The translations under genes were made by a program, and so were the position numbers. A stretch of 64,000 bases of DNA from Nitrosopumilales archaeon (GTDB lineage Archaea; Thermoproteota; Nitrososphaeria; Nitrososphaerales; Nitrosopumilaceae): contig OMIR01000068.1 in the NCBI GenBank assembly GCA_900299125.1, positions 1-64,000 of the forward strand, written 5' to 3'. Below the pieces are notes generated by a model. It did no database searches. It saw only the letters and a list, made by a program, of their open reading frames with translations, and had not been told where the DNA came from. Shown piece after piece: positions 1 through 8,822 of the stretch; the first letter of the stretch is position 1, and each line of letters opens with the position of its first letter.

Positions 1-65
1 ATTTTTAGAATTGATGCAAAATCATTATCAACACAATACTCATCATAGACCAGTGCTTTCAACAT
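1..65 (-). CDS. N-terminal fragment of an unidentified protein (cut by left edge)
   Basis: A minus-strand reading frame opens with ATG at 65-63 and stays open to the window edge, giving about 21 residues beginning MLKALVYDEYCVDNDF. The start MxKALVYxEY resembles the first strand of zinc-dependent alcohol dehydrogenase / quinone reductase (MDR) proteins, but 21 residues cannot settle the family. An AT-rich TATA-like stretch lies just upstream (66-78). This is an inference from a fragment. Confidence 0.35.
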   Translation of the reverse strand, partial: MLKALVYDEYCVDNDFASILK

Positions 66-138
66 TATTTTTAAAAATACTCGGTATGTATTTTTTTTGA
101 AAGCCTAATTGCGTGATTTCCCAGATTATGAATAAAGG

Positions 139-233
139 TGGACCGGGTGGGATTCGAACCCACGACCCTTGCGGGATTTTAAAATCCATACGCAGTGTGA
201 GTGCGTCATCCTAACCAACTAGACTACCGGTCC
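139..233 (-). tRNA. tRNA-Val (anticodon CAC) with probable non-canonical intron
   Basis: On the minus strand the acceptor arms GGACCGG/CCGGTCC pair, the D-arm follows, then a perfect five-pair anticodon stem ACGCA/TGCGT closes a seven-base loop CTCACAC, giving anticodon CAC (197-199) for valine. The T-arm GTGGG-TTCGAAT-CCCAC is perfect. Between the anticodon stem and the T-stem there are 26 bases instead of the usual 5; removing 21 of them (about 169-189) restores a normal 74-base tRNA. The extra stretch holds the self-complementary GGATTTTAAAATCC, as expected for an archaeal intron in the variable loop. No CCA end is encoded. The anticodon is clear; the exact intron boundaries are inferred. 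Confidence 0.9.
169..189 (-). other. Putative 21-nt tRNA intron in the variable region
   Basis: These bases are surplus to a normal valine tRNA and contain a 14-base palindrome at 174-187 able to fold as a short helix. Archaeal tRNA introns outside position 37/38 are well known and are cut at bulge-helix-bulge motifs by the splicing endonuclease. The position (near base 44/45) is deduced by restoring a 5-base variable loop; a shift of one or two bases either way cannot be excluded. Confidence 0.6.
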
Positions 234-303
234 AAATTGCAACAAAATTTTGAGATATTTAGTCGTTAGAATAATCATATAGAGGAATATTCACTACAGA
301 ATA

Positions 304-2067
304 ATGTACAGACAGGACAAATGGAATCTAGATGAACTTGCTTCAGATCATAAAAGTCCGGAATTTACTAAACAAATCGGAAAACTGGAAATAAAGGTAA
401 AAAACTTTGAAAAATTAAAATCGAATCTAAAACCTTCAATTTCATCAAAAGAGTTCTTTAGAATTATCGGCAATATTGAAGATCTTACAGAAGATGCAAG
501 CAAAATAGGCGGATACGCATCATTACTATATTCAGCAGATACTCAATCAGATGAAGCAACATCACTTTTGACTAGAATGTCCAAATTAGGTTCTGAAATT
601 GAAAACAAGACCCTGTGTTTTGATTTATGGTGGAAACGAAAAATAGATGAAAAAAATGCAAATAGGTTGATCAAGGATGCAGGAAACCTGGAAGAGTTTC
701 TCAAACATAAAAGAATCTTGGCAAAATATTCTCTATCAGAACCTGAAGAAAAGATCATCAATACTTTGGATGTAACAGGTTCTACCGCACTAGTAAAATT
801 ATATGACAAGATTACTAACGCATTTGAATACATTATCACAATAAACGGTAAAAAGAAAAAAATGACACGAGAGCAGATCAGTGTTCTTGTTCGAAGTACG
901 AATCCAAATTTGAGAAAAACTGCATATCAAACACTTTTGGGAAAATTTCACCAAAACAAAGGAGTTCTTGGGGAAATATATCAAAATCTTGTTCTGAATT
1001 GGAAGGACGAAGGAATTGAAATAAGAAAATATTCCTCACCGATATCAATTAGAAATATCGGAAATGATGTTGACGATAAAACTATAGATTCACTACTGGA
1101 TGTTTGCAAAAAGAATTCTAGTGTTTTTTATGAATTTTTTGCATTCAAAGCAAAATCCCTTGGACTGAAAAAACTCCGTAGGTATGACTTGTATGCACCA
1201 AGTGCAAAAAAATTCAAGGAAAAAGATTACACCTACGAAAAGGCTGTAACTCTTGTACTTGAATCACTGAACAAATTTAGTCCAACTTTATCAGAATACG
1301 CAAAACGAGTATTTTCACAAAATCATATAGATTCACAAATTAGGCCTGGAAAACGAGATGGTGCATTCTGCAGTACAGTCTCACCGAAAATCACCCCTTA
1401 TGTTTTGGTAAATTATGCGGGAAAATCAAAGGATGTGTTTACTTTGGCACACGAATTAGGCCATGCAGTACACAGCCAAGCAGCCTCCAATCAATCCATC
1501 CTAGTTTCAGAAGCCCCACTTCCATTGGCTGAAACCGCCTCAACTTTTTCAGAATTGTTATTGTATGATAACATTGCAGACTCTATGGAAGATACTGAAA
1601 GGGCTGCCATACTTTCTGAAAAAATCGACGATATTTATGCGACTATTATGCGCCAAGCATTTTTTACAATATTTGAAATCGATGCTCATAGACAAATTGC
1701 CGATGGTACCACAGTTGAAGGAATATCAAAGACGTATCTTAATAATTTAAAATCACAATTTGGAAATTCTATAGAACTATCCGATGACTTTGCGCTGGAA
1801 TGGTCATGTATTCCCCACTTTTACCATACGCCGTTTTATTGTTATGCGTATTCATTTGGAAATCTTTTATCTTTATCGCTTTTCCAGATGTATCAACGTG
1901 AAGGAAGAAAATTTGAAAAAACATATCTTGAGATACTAGCTGCTGGTGGTTCTAAAAAGCCAGAGACACTCTTAAACGAATACGGAATTAACATATCTTC
2001 CACCAAATTTTGGCAAGACGGGTTTGATTATATCAAATCACAAGTTAAAGAATTAAGAAAGTTATAA
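304..2067 (+). CDS. pepF: Oligoendopeptidase F family metallopeptidase (M3B)
   Basis: Cytoplasmic zinc oligopeptidase that cleaves short peptides. The 587-residue protein has the all-helical N-terminal oligopeptidase F region and, near residues 383-387, the zinc motif HELGH, with the third ligand Glu at about 410 in AETAS, as in family M3. Length matches PepF proteins (about 570-600). It starts with ATG at 304, just after an AT-rich region holding the TATA element, and is not in an operon: the tRNA upstream is on the other strand and a strong hairpin follows the stop. Physiological substrates cannot be read from the sequence. Confidence 0.95.
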   Translation: MYRQDKWNLDELASDHKSPEFTKQIGKLEIKVKNFEKLKSNLKPSISSKEFFRIIGNIEDLTEDASKIGGYASLLYSADTQSDEATSLLTRMSKLGSEIENKTLCFDLWWKRKIDEKNANRLIKDAGNLEEFLKHKRILAKYSLSEPEEKIINTLDVTGSTALVKLYDKITNAFEYIITINGKKKKMTREQISVLVRSTNPNLRKTAYQTLLGKFHQNKGVLGEIYQNLVLNWKDEGIEIRKYSSPISIRNIGNDVDDKTIDSLLDVCKKNSSVFYEFFAFKAKSLGLKKLRRYDLYAPSAKKFKEKDYTYEKAVTLVLESLNKFSPTLSEYAKRVFSQNHIDSQIRPGKRDGAFCSTVSPKITPYVLVNYAGKSKDVFTLAHELGHAVHSQAASNQSILVSEAPLPLAETASTFSELLLYDNIADSMEDTERAAILSEKIDDIYATIMRQAFFTIFEIDAHRQIADGTTVEGISKTYLNNLKSQFGNSIELSDDFALEWSCIPHFYHTPFYCYAYSFGNLLSLSLFQMYQREGRKFEKTYLEILAAGGSKKPETLLNEYGINISSTKFWQDGFDYIKSQVKELRKL

Positions 2068-2078
2068 TTGAAATGGGG

Positions 2079-2118
2079 CTGGCAGCCTTTACGCACTGGC
2101 TGCCAGTCATATTTTTTG
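2079..2118 (+). terminator. Hairpin plus T-tract downstream of pepF
   Basis: A perfect nine-pair GC-rich inverted repeat, CTGGCAGCC (2079-2087) and GGCTGCCAG (2098-2106), closes a ten-base loop twelve bases after the pepF stop and is followed by a T-run at 2112-2117. The position and shape suit an intrinsic-like transcription terminator, although archaea usually terminate on T-tracts alone. The GC-rich stem stands out in the AT-rich surroundings. Confidence 0.65.
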
Positions 2119-2234
2119 TTCCCCGAACGGTTTGAATCGATGTCAAAATAGTTTTGACACATTTGAATTTAAACCTTTGATTTAATGACCAGTGTTACGC
2201 AAAGTTAATACTAAAAAGTAGTCCTGCAAAGTTT

Positions 2235-3380
2235 GTGTATCGTGTTTTTGCCATACTTGGAGTAATTTTTATTCTAAGCTTTGCCGGCACTGCATTTGCT
2301 GAACAGCCAAGACTTGCAACATTTCATGAAACTGCAACAATTTTTGTAGATCAGAAAATGTCTAATAATGTCACAGCTTCAATTTCACTTCAAACGACTT
2401 CACTTCATGAATTTCAAATTCCCGCAGCACTTGACCAAAAAATTCGAAATGACACAAACATTGTTGCCGTAGTAATTACAAATGAGAATCAGTGCGTGCT
2501 AGGAGTTCAAGACGACATTTGTATCCTCGTAAACATCAAACGACAAGAGGGCGAGGGCGGAATCAAAAAGGCACAACAAATGGCGAAAATTTCTGGTGAT
2601 GCTATAATTGGCGATATTAACGAATTTTTCGGGCTTCAAACAAAATACCACTCGACGTTTATTCATTATGACGATAAAGCAAACCAAGCACTTGATACTC
2701 AGGGGCAGGTTTCAGGCAAAGGTGTTGTTTCAGCCGTGTATACTGCCTCATTCCAGAGTACAGACTTTATGTTTAACAGAGTCACAAGTGTATTGTTTCC
2801 TAATCAGATTAGGAGTATGGGCGGATTTTATGACATTGCTCAGACGTTAACAAAAGATGATAATTCAAGGATGACTTTTTCAATTATTCCAAGAGGTGAA
2901 ATGTCAGTAATGCAGCTCAAGGTTTCAGAAAACTATCCCAGAATTGCGAGAGAACTATCATCTGTGGAACCACTCCAATATCTCAAAGCTAGTCAAATCA
3001 AGAAATCTGATTACTACAACGTTGGATTCTTTCCACTTAACTCTATTGTACAGATTGTAATTCTTCCCAAAGACGAGTCTGCCCAAGCTAGTGTAAGTAA
3101 AACCCTAGAGACGATTGTGAAGAACAATCAAACTGTTCCAGCTGACCTTGAGAAAAGTGGGTGGTTTTTTAATTCTAAATCAGGTAAAAAAATAGAGGGC
3201 TTTTATTTATTTGGAAAAGAGACATCCGCAGAAAGCTCTGATCTGAAAGTAACTTTGGGAGAAAATGCATCCATCATTCCTACGAATTTAGGCATACAGG
3301 AAATAATAATTCTCGCAGGAATTTCCGCAGCTGCAGCTGGTGCAGTTGTGTATTACTTGAAAGGAATGCGTTCTAAATAA
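2235..3380 (+). CDS. Secreted, C-terminally membrane-anchored protein of unknown function
   Basis: No family is recognised. The 381-residue product begins with a signal peptide (hydrophobic residues 5-20, cleavage expected after AFA around residue 22) and ends with one transmembrane segment (about 357-375) followed by a short basic tail, so the bulk should lie outside the cell, anchored by the C-terminus. It has two cysteines close together near residue 90 (QCVLGVQDDIC), which could form a small disulfide loop. The start is a GTG; the T-rich region 2160-2200 carries likely promoter elements. Its 3' end overlaps the convergent arginine decarboxylase gene by eight bases. Confidence 0.85.
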   Translation: MYRVFAILGVIFILSFAGTAFAEQPRLATFHETATIFVDQKMSNNVTASISLQTTSLHEFQIPAALDQKIRNDTNIVAVVITNENQCVLGVQDDICILVNIKRQEGEGGIKKAQQMAKISGDAIIGDINEFFGLQTKYHSTFIHYDDKANQALDTQGQVSGKGVVSAVYTASFQSTDFMFNRVTSVLFPNQIRSMGGFYDIAQTLTKDDNSRMTFSIIPRGEMSVMQLKVSENYPRIARELSSVEPLQYLKASQIKKSDYYNVGFFPLNSIVQIVILPKDESAQASVSKTLETIVKNNQTVPADLEKSGWFFNSKSGKKIEGFYLFGKETSAESSDLKVTLGENASIIPTNLGIQEIIILAGISAAAAGAVVYYLKGMRSK

Positions 3381-3924
3381 TTAATACTGCTGCTGAAAAC
3401 ACTGTAGTCCATCTTCCCTTACTATCTCCGACTGCAGTTTGTGTTATGTTCATAGATTTGTAAATTTCTCCTGAAATTTTCCATTGTTTTCTTTTTTCAT
3501 CCCATGATTTGTCGAGATCGAATTTTATTCCAAGTGATGATGCAAGCATCTGTGCAGCTATATCTTCTGCATAGTCACCTGCTTGTTTTTCGTTTTGTCC
3601 AAATGCTTCGTATTCTGATAGATACCCATATCTATCAGGATCTTTGGGTTGTGCGACTCCAACAGATGCGGAAATTAATCTATGTGGTTCGTTAGTTTGG
3701 TTTCTAGAATAGATACAAAATAGAACTTGTCCAGGATTGATGAGTTTGAGACCTTCAGCACGAGAAACCATTTTTGCATGCGGTGGAAAAATACTAGAGA
3801 TTAGAACTATATTTGTACCTGCAATCCCGGCATCTCGCAGTGCATATTCGAAGCTTGTAAGGCGGTCTTCATGAACACCTTTGCCTTTTGTAAGGAATAA
3901 TTTTTTTGCAACCAGATCAAGCAT
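3373..3924 (-). CDS. pdaD: Pyruvoyl-dependent arginine decarboxylase
   Basis: Converts arginine to agmatine, the first step of archaeal polyamine synthesis. The 183-residue proenzyme carries the family hallmarks: the N-terminal KKLFLTKGKG, the block SFEYALRDAGI and the self-cleavage site ISSIFPP, where cleavage between Ser43 and Ser44 would create the beta chain and the pyruvoyl cofactor on the alpha chain. Length fits archaeal PdaD (about 150-190). Start is ATG. It overlaps the neighbouring convergent gene by eight bases at the 3' end and has its own upstream region (3925-4066) shared with the divergent CPBP gene. No partner enzyme such as agmatinase is next to it. Confidence 0.92.
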   Translation of the reverse strand: MLDLVAKKLFLTKGKGVHEDRLTSFEYALRDAGIAGTNIVLISSIFPPHAKMVSRAEGLKLINPGQVLFCIYSRNQTNEPHRLISASVGVAQPKDPDRYGYLSEYEAFGQNEKQAGDYAEDIAAQMLASSLGIKFDLDKSWDEKRKQWKISGEIYKSMNITQTAVGDSKGRWTTVFSAAVLII

Positions 3925-4066
3925 TTTGTTTTTTTTGAAATTGATCTATTTATTATACTTATTTCAGCGAACCCTGAATTAGGTAATTGTATCGAAAAAT
4001 TTTCCTCCGTATTACGCCAGTAATGCAGATACATCTTATTATTTAGCAAGAGACCACAAAAAGGAT

Positions 4067-4633
4067 GTGGATATTTTCGGTTTTTCTCTTGATTCGATTT
4101 TGAATCCAGAGGTATTCCTAATTGGTTATTATGTATTCACGGTTGCCACATCTCTAATCCTAATCAAAGAAACAAAAAAACGAGTTTTGGAGTTAAAGGA
4201 AGGTATTCGTTCAGCAATTTATGCTCCCATAGCATTTGGTATTTTGATTGGCTATCTCTTGACACTTTATCCAATAGTAGAAAAGATTCCATATCTTAAT
4301 TGGAGCTGGCTTGGCTACAATATCGCTTTTGGACCATTTGCCAAGGAAGGATTTTGGGGGATCGTTCCTTTTGTCCCGATTTTAATCTACATGTTTATCC
4401 ACATTAATCATATTGAAGAGTTGTATTTTCGAAAATCAAAAAAAATGGTACTTGTTTGGGCTTTTGCACATGTTGCAATGGGAATTAAAATACACATGGC
4501 GATACTGCTGATTCCGATTGGGTTTTTGTTCAAATACATTCATGATAAAAAAGGAATCAAGCATTCCTATGCAATGCACTTTACTACAAACATTCTAGTT
4601 GTGATTGCATTATTTCTTACGCTTATCAGATAA
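4067..4633 (+). CDS. CPBP-family intramembrane metalloprotease-like protein
   Basis: A 188-residue protein with about five to six membrane segments. It shows the three short motifs of the CPBP (CAAX protease / bacteriocin-processing, Abi) family in order: EExxxR at residues 117-122 (EELYFR), FxH at 133-135 (FAH) and HxxxN at 171-175 (HFTTN). These glutamate and histidine residues lie within or next to membrane helices, where they form the active site in known members such as Rce1. Substrate unknown; archaeal members are not generally linked to prenylation. The start is a GTG at 4067; an ATG two bases upstream is in another frame. The 3' end overlaps the convergent small gene by 24 bases. Confidence 0.7.
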   Translation: MDIFGFSLDSILNPEVFLIGYYVFTVATSLILIKETKKRVLELKEGIRSAIYAPIAFGILIGYLLTLYPIVEKIPYLNWSWLGYNIAFGPFAKEGFWGIVPFVPILIYMFIHINHIEELYFRKSKKMVLVWAFAHVAMGIKIHMAILLIPIGFLFKYIHDKKGIKHSYAMHFTTNILVVIALFLTLIR

Positions 4634-4828
4634 TTTCTCAGGCTTTGGCCCTTGCATGAAATACCTATAGCCAATGAAACCCCCAATGCAGAGATTGATG
4701 ACTCCAAAGATTACTAGAATCATCGGTATAGGTCTTATGAGAATCATTCCCGCAATAATTCCCCAAACTCCAGTTGCTAAAAATAAAATCGTTAGAACTT
4801 TAAGTTTTTTTGGAGGTATCCATTTCAT
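4610..4828 (-). CDS. Small membrane protein, two transmembrane segments
   Basis: A 72-residue product with two hydrophobic helices (about residues 10-30 and 34-54) and a basic C-terminus (EKLSDKRKK). No family recognised. It starts with ATG and converges on the CPBP gene, overlapping by 24 bases. The hydrophobic pattern with flanking lysines supports a real protein rather than an antisense shadow, since most of it lies outside the neighbouring gene. Confidence 0.7.
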   Translation of the reverse strand: MKWIPPKKLKVLTILFLATGVWGIIAGMILIRPIPMILVIFGVINLCIGGFIGYRYFMQGPKPEKLSDKRKK

Positions 4829-4912
4829 TTCTTTGATTTAGAAATGCACTCTATTAAAGAGTGATGGATTGCATTAACATTTTAAGACGCTAGTTTTTGT
4901 TAGAAAATCGTT

Positions 4913-4986
4913 GCCAATATAGCTCAGCCTGGCAGAGCAACGGTTTTGTAAACCGTGGGTCAAGGGTCCAAATCCCTTTATTGGCT
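4913..4986 (+). tRNA. tRNA-Thr (anticodon TGT)
   Basis: A 74-base intron-free tRNA. The acceptor stem GCCAATA/TATTGGC, the D-arm with AGCTC...GAGC, the anticodon stem ACGGT/ACCGT around the loop TTTGTAA, and the T-arm AAGGG-TCCAAAT-CCCTT all pair. The anticodon TGT at 4947-4949 reads ACA threonine codons. The T-loop has TCCAAAT instead of the canonical TTCRANT, a minor departure. CC follows the discriminator base, but a full CCA is not encoded. Confidence 0.95.
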
Positions 4987-5369
4987 CCTTAAATTTTACA
5001 TACTCACCATACCTCCCTCATTTTGATAATGACATTATCATTTTGTGCCTGATTTGTTTATTTTTGATCTAGAGTTTTTCCCTTTTGAATAAATCCATTT
5101 TGGATCTCCAAACAATAATAGTTCCATCCCACCAGACCCACCATAATTGAAATTCAATGATATTTTTTTATAAAATTATAATATGATTTTCATTAATAGT
5201 AAATCTCTTTACGAGTTTTTGATAGATATACACTTCAAGACATTCTCTCGCAACATATTCTTGCAAAACAGAAGATTACAAATTTCTCTGATGCTCACGC
5301 CATCGACCAATCAAAAATAGAAGTGTTTTACGAATTCTAACAAAATACATTTCTACAATAAAATTATGT
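4987..5369. other. Intergenic region, no gene seen
   Basis: About 380 bases of AT-rich DNA between tRNA-Thr and the 3' end of phoU. No reading frame with protein-like composition was found on either strand. The only structure noticed is a seven-pair inverted repeat TGATAAT-GAC-ATTATCA at 5024-5040 and several T-tracts that could end transcription from both sides. Confidence 0.6.
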
Positions 5370-6005
5370 TTAGGGTAATTTTTGTAGCTTGTGCTTTCCT
5401 GTAACAATATAGTTTATGGCATCGCTCATGAACAAGGCATGATCTGCAATTCTCTCAAGATATCGAAGAATCAAGGCTTCTGCCAGTGCACATTTTGTAT
5501 TCTGTGAGTTGATTAACATTGGCAATCGTTGCTTGTATAGTTTATCTACAAATTCCTCATTTTCCTGCATGATTACTGATTTTCTGATATCGAGCTCGGA
5601 AAAATACAGAACAGAATCCTTGATCATTGTCTTGACCTTGTTTGATACTTCAATTAGCCAGCTTTTGTCGCACTCTGAGATATCTCCAAAGACATCCCGG
5701 ACTGATGCGATGTCATATGCATATCTACCAAATCTTGTAAAGCCATATGAAATCTCAATTGATGAACGAATAAATCTGAAGTCGTCGGCGACAGGTTGGT
5801 ATTTTAGAAAAATATCAAACGTAAGATCTGCTACGGCGAAATATCTTCTTGATATCTCATTGGATATGTCATGGACTTTTTTACTTTCGTCTTTTCCGTA
5901 AAGATACGAATCAATTGCAAGCATGATGCTTTGTACTGCAAGGTCTCCCATCTCTGACATCATTCCTGATAGTTTTTTTATTGACGGGTCGATTAGCCGA
6001 GTCAT
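5370..6005 (-). CDS. phoU: PhoU-like phosphate uptake regulator
   Basis: A 211-residue all-helical protein with two PhoU three-helix repeats; the acidic/polar signature DxxxxxERIAD-like ALILRYLERIADHALFMSDAI near the C-terminus is typical of PhoU, where it helps bind metal clusters. PhoU proteins restrain the Pst transporter when phosphate is plentiful. It is the last gene of the minus-strand run pstC-pstA-pstB-phoU, starting exactly where pstB ends, so co-transcription is very likely. Confidence 0.92.
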   Translation of the reverse strand: MTRLIDPSIKKLSGMMSEMGDLAVQSIMLAIDSYLYGKDESKKVHDISNEISRRYFAVADLTFDIFLKYQPVADDFRFIRSSIEISYGFTRFGRYAYDIASVRDVFGDISECDKSWLIEVSNKVKTMIKDSVLYFSELDIRKSVIMQENEEFVDKLYKQRLPMLINSQNTKCALAEALILRYLERIADHALFMSDAINYIVTGKHKLQKLP

Positions 6006-6821
6006 CTAACCAAACTGCCCCTGGACATATCTTGCGGTTAGCTCGTTTTGTGGCTGGGTAAAGATCTTTTTTGTCTCATTGAACTCGATCAGTTCGCCAA
6101 GATACATGAATGCAGTATAATCAGAAACACGAACTGCTTGTTGCATGTTGTGTGTCACTATTATGATTGTGAATTCTTTTGCAAGATCAATTATAGTCTC
6201 TTCTATTTTTTGAGTGGCGATTGGATCCAGTGCTGATGCTGGCTCATCCATCAATAACACTTCTGGTTGGATTGCCAAGGCTCGTGCAATGCAAACTCTT
6301 TGTTGTTGTCCACCGGATAATTCCATTGCAGGTTTTTTGAGATTGGACTTTACCTCATCCCAAAGATATGCCATTTTTAGAGAGTCTTCGACTATTTCAT
6401 CCAGAATTTTTTTGTCTCTGACTCCATTTAGGCGCAAGCCGGCGGCCACATTGTCATAAATTGACATTGTTGGAAACGGGTTTGGCTTTTGAAACACCAT
6501 ACCGACCTTGCGTCGGTGGTATATCGGATCCACGTCCTTTGAGTACAAGTCCTCCCCATCTAGCAGTATTTTCCCCTCCACTCTGGCGTTTTTTGTCATG
6601 TCGTGCATTCTGTTGAGGCATCGCAAAAACGTAGTCTTGCCGCAACCGGATGGACCAATAAGGGACGTGACGCTTTTTTCCTTGAACTTCATTGTGATGT
6701 TTTTGACCGTATGAATTCCGTCATAATACACTGAGACATCTTCTGCGATCATCTTGTATTTTCTGTTGTCTGGTAATGGGTTTTCCGATGCATTGCTTTG
6801 TACGTCTATTAGGGCAGTCAT
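6006..6821 (-). CDS. pstB: Phosphate ABC transporter ATP-binding protein
   Basis: The ATPase that drives phosphate import. The 271-residue protein has Walker [10 protein letters not shown] near residues 57-65, the Q-loop in [11 protein letters not shown] (typical of PstB), the ABC signature LSGGQQQR, Walker [12 protein letters not shown] and the switch His in [10 protein letters not shown]. Length and sequence fit PstB closely. It overlaps pstA by four bases at its start and abuts phoU at its end. Confidence 0.97.
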   Translation of the reverse strand: MTALIDVQSNASENPLPDNRKYKMIAEDVSVYYDGIHTVKNITMKFKEKSVTSLIGPSGCGKTTFLRCLNRMHDMTKNARVEGKILLDGEDLYSKDVDPIYHRRKVGMVFQKPNPFPTMSIYDNVAAGLRLNGVRDKKILDEIVEDSLKMAYLWDEVKSNLKKPAMELSGGQQQRVCIARALAIQPEVLLMDEPASALDPIATQKIEETIIDLAKEFTIIIVTHNMQQAVRVSDYTAFMYLGELIEFNETKKIFTQPQNELTARYVQGQFG

Positions 6822-7744
6822 TGTCTTTTTCCTCCCATTATTCTGTAAAACAGTTTGCCTTTTGAGGAATTTTTTGTCGCAAAATAATATCTAACGCCTA
6901 TGTTTATTGCAAGAATTATTATTATCAAAACTACTGCGGCACCCCAACCTTGTAGTCTTGCACTGTCATATGGAAGCAACGATAGTCTCCATACCCGAAG
7001 TGGCAATGCATCCATTGGGGAGTCAAAGCCGGCAAAGAATTGACTGCTTCCAAGAACCGTCATGATTAATGGTGCAGTTTCTCCAGAGATTCTGGCAACT
7101 GCGAGCAAAATCCCGGTAATCATGCCATTTTTTGCAGCAGAAAGAACTATCCTGAATGTAACTACCCACTGTCTTAGGCCCAAGGCCAGTCCTGCTTCTC
7201 TGTATGTTAATGGAACAAGCTTGAGAGATTCTTCTGTAGTTCTAGCAACTATTGGAAACATGATGAGCGATAATGCAAACGCTCCTGCCCACAAGGTAAA
7301 ATGCCCGAGCAATAACACTATGGACAAAAACGCAAAAATTCCTAAAACTATGGATGGAAACTCCATGAATACATCGTTGAAAAAGCGGACGGTTTTGCCA
7401 AGCTTGTTGCCTCCAAATTCAGACAAAAAGATTCCAGCCATCACTCCCACTGGAATTCCAATAACGCTAGACATGCCTATTATGATCAGAGTTCCCTGTA
7501 TGGCGGGGCCTATTCCGCCTTCGCCAGTTCCTATTGCCCCTGGCGCCTGAGTCAGAAACTCGACTGACAGTGCAGGCAGACCATTTTTGAAAACTTCCAA
7601 AAGAATGCTGCCAAGCGGTATTATTGCAACTATTACGCAGCTCAGAACTATCCCCATCACAATCTTGTCTACAATCAGTCTGCCCTTGACATTGTGTCTG
7701 AACAACGATCTGTATTCGGATCTTTTCTGAGAAGATGACATCAT
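6818..7744 (-). CDS. pstA: Phosphate ABC transporter permease PstA
   Basis: Inner-membrane channel subunit of the Pst importer, 308 residues with about six membrane helices. The cytoplasmic coupling loop with [11 protein letters not shown]...[30 protein letters not shown] is the binding-protein-dependent permease signature as found in PstA. The basic N-terminus precedes the first helix at about residue 27. Four-base overlaps with pstC upstream and pstB downstream show tight operon structure. Confidence 0.95.
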   Translation of the reverse strand: MMSSSQKRSEYRSLFRHNVKGRLIVDKIVMGIVLSCVIVAIIPLGSILLEVFKNGLPALSVEFLTQAPGAIGTGEGGIGPAIQGTLIIIGMSSVIGIPVGVMAGIFLSEFGGNKLGKTVRFFNDVFMEFPSIVLGIFAFLSIVLLLGHFTLWAGAFALSLIMFPIVARTTEESLKLVPLTYREAGLALGLRQWVVTFRIVLSAAKNGMITGILLAVARISGETAPLIMTVLGSSQFFAGFDSPMDALPLRVWRLSLLPYDSARLQGWGAAVVLIIIILAINIGVRYYFATKNSSKGKLFYRIMGGKRQ

Positions 7745-8706
7745 GCGTTTATCACTCCTTCTTTTACTTTGAGCATTCTTAAGACCAAAATATGTGCCAC
7801 AATATTGATTGCAATTGCAACCAATAACAATGTAAAGCCAATACCAATTAGTGCCGGAAGGTGCAAAGATGCAGGAGACGCTTCAATGAACTCGTTTGCT
7901 ATTATGCTCGACATTGTTTGTCCTGGCTGGAAAAGAGTTTGCGGAAATGCACTGGGACCAGTCGCATTACCAATTAGCATTGTTACTGCCATTGTTTCTC
8001 CCACCGCTCTTCCCAATCCGAGAATCGCAGCGCCAACAAGCCCTGTCTTTGCATATGGAAATATTGCGAGTTTGAACATTTCCCACTTTGTGGCACCTAG
8101 CATGTAGGCTGCCTCTTTTTGCATGTGTGGAACTGCACCCATTATTTCTCGTGAAACCGCAGAAATTGTTGGTATGATCATTATTGCCAAAATTATGCTG
8201 GCGCTAAAAATATCAAGACCAAATGGAGCAGACGAAAAAATCCATACTATCTCTCCAAGAGCATCATGTAGAGGATATTCTATGTTATACAGTAAAAAAT
8301 CCCTGAAAACTATTAGGCCCCAGAATCCGTAAATTATGCTTGGAACCGCTGCCAAAAGATCAATTACTATTGCCAGAGGATTAGCTATGAATTTTGGGGC
8401 TTGCGAAATAAACATTGCAATTCCTATGCTTACTGGAACTCCCATTACCATTGCAAGGCCGGCAGTGACCAAAGTTCCCATGATGTACGGTGCAGATCCG
8501 TATGCTTCTCTACCCTTTACTGCATTCCAATCAGAGCCAGATATGAAGCTCAGTCCTTCCTTTTCCCAAATCAGATGTGATTCTGAGTACAGATGGCCGA
8601 CAACTAGTATTATTATGAGCAGTATGTAGACGCCTGCAGCAGTTGCTGCAATTTTGAATATTTTATCAGCTGGAATTTGTGATTTGGATTTTTTACCTGC
8701 TAGCAC
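7741..8706 (-). CDS. pstC: Phosphate ABC transporter permease PstC
   Basis: Second channel subunit of the Pst importer, 321 residues with six or more membrane helices. The loop KEAAYMLGATKWEMFKLAIFPYAKTGLVGAAILGLGRAVGETMAV is the PstC form of the permease coupling motif. It is the first gene of the pstCAB-phoU operon and starts with GTG. The promoter region is shared with the divergent AbrB-PhoU regulator and contains overlapping palindromes. Confidence 0.95.
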   Translation of the reverse strand: MLAGKKSKSQIPADKIFKIAATAAGVYILLIIILVVGHLYSESHLIWEKEGLSFISGSDWNAVKGREAYGSAPYIMGTLVTAGLAMVMGVPVSIGIAMFISQAPKFIANPLAIVIDLLAAVPSIIYGFWGLIVFRDFLLYNIEYPLHDALGEIVWIFSSAPFGLDIFSASIILAIMIIPTISAVSREIMGAVPHMQKEAAYMLGATKWEMFKLAIFPYAKTGLVGAAILGLGRAVGETMAVTMLIGNATGPSAFPQTLFQPGQTMSSIIANEFIEASPASLHLPALIGIGFTLLLVAIAINIVAHILVLRMLKVKEGVINA

Positions 8707-8764
8707 TGGTTAGAAGTTGATTAAGTGTAGTTTTATTGCAGATCCACATACTCTACTGAGCCTC

Positions 8765-8789
8765 TATAGATCTATATTGTTCAATATAG
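8765..8789. promoter_or_regulatory. Overlapping palindromes between pstC and the AbrB-PhoU gene
   Basis: Two perfect palindromes overlap here: TATAGATCTATA (8765-8776) and CTATATTG-TT-CAATATAG (8772-8789). They lie in the 116-base divergent promoter region, about 60-80 bases before pstC and 35-55 before the regulator start, where TATA elements and a dimeric repressor site would be expected. The AbrB-type domain encoded next door is a candidate binder. Function is inferred from position and symmetry only. Confidence 0.55.
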
Positions 8790-8822
8790 TATAATGACCA
8801 AACTAGTATCTACTTTTGCAAC

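Noticed and set aside
139-233. Reading the left-end tRNA as class II tRNA-Leu(TAA) using GGATTTTAAAATCC as the anticodon arm
   Set aside because: It gives a six-base loop and leaves the perfect CAC anticodon arm unexplained; tRNA-Val with an intron fits every arm.
7062-7550. Long plus-strand frame opposite pstA (and similar ones opposite pstC and hppA)
   Set aside because: Antisense shadows of membrane-protein genes; the minus-strand frames have full family motifs.
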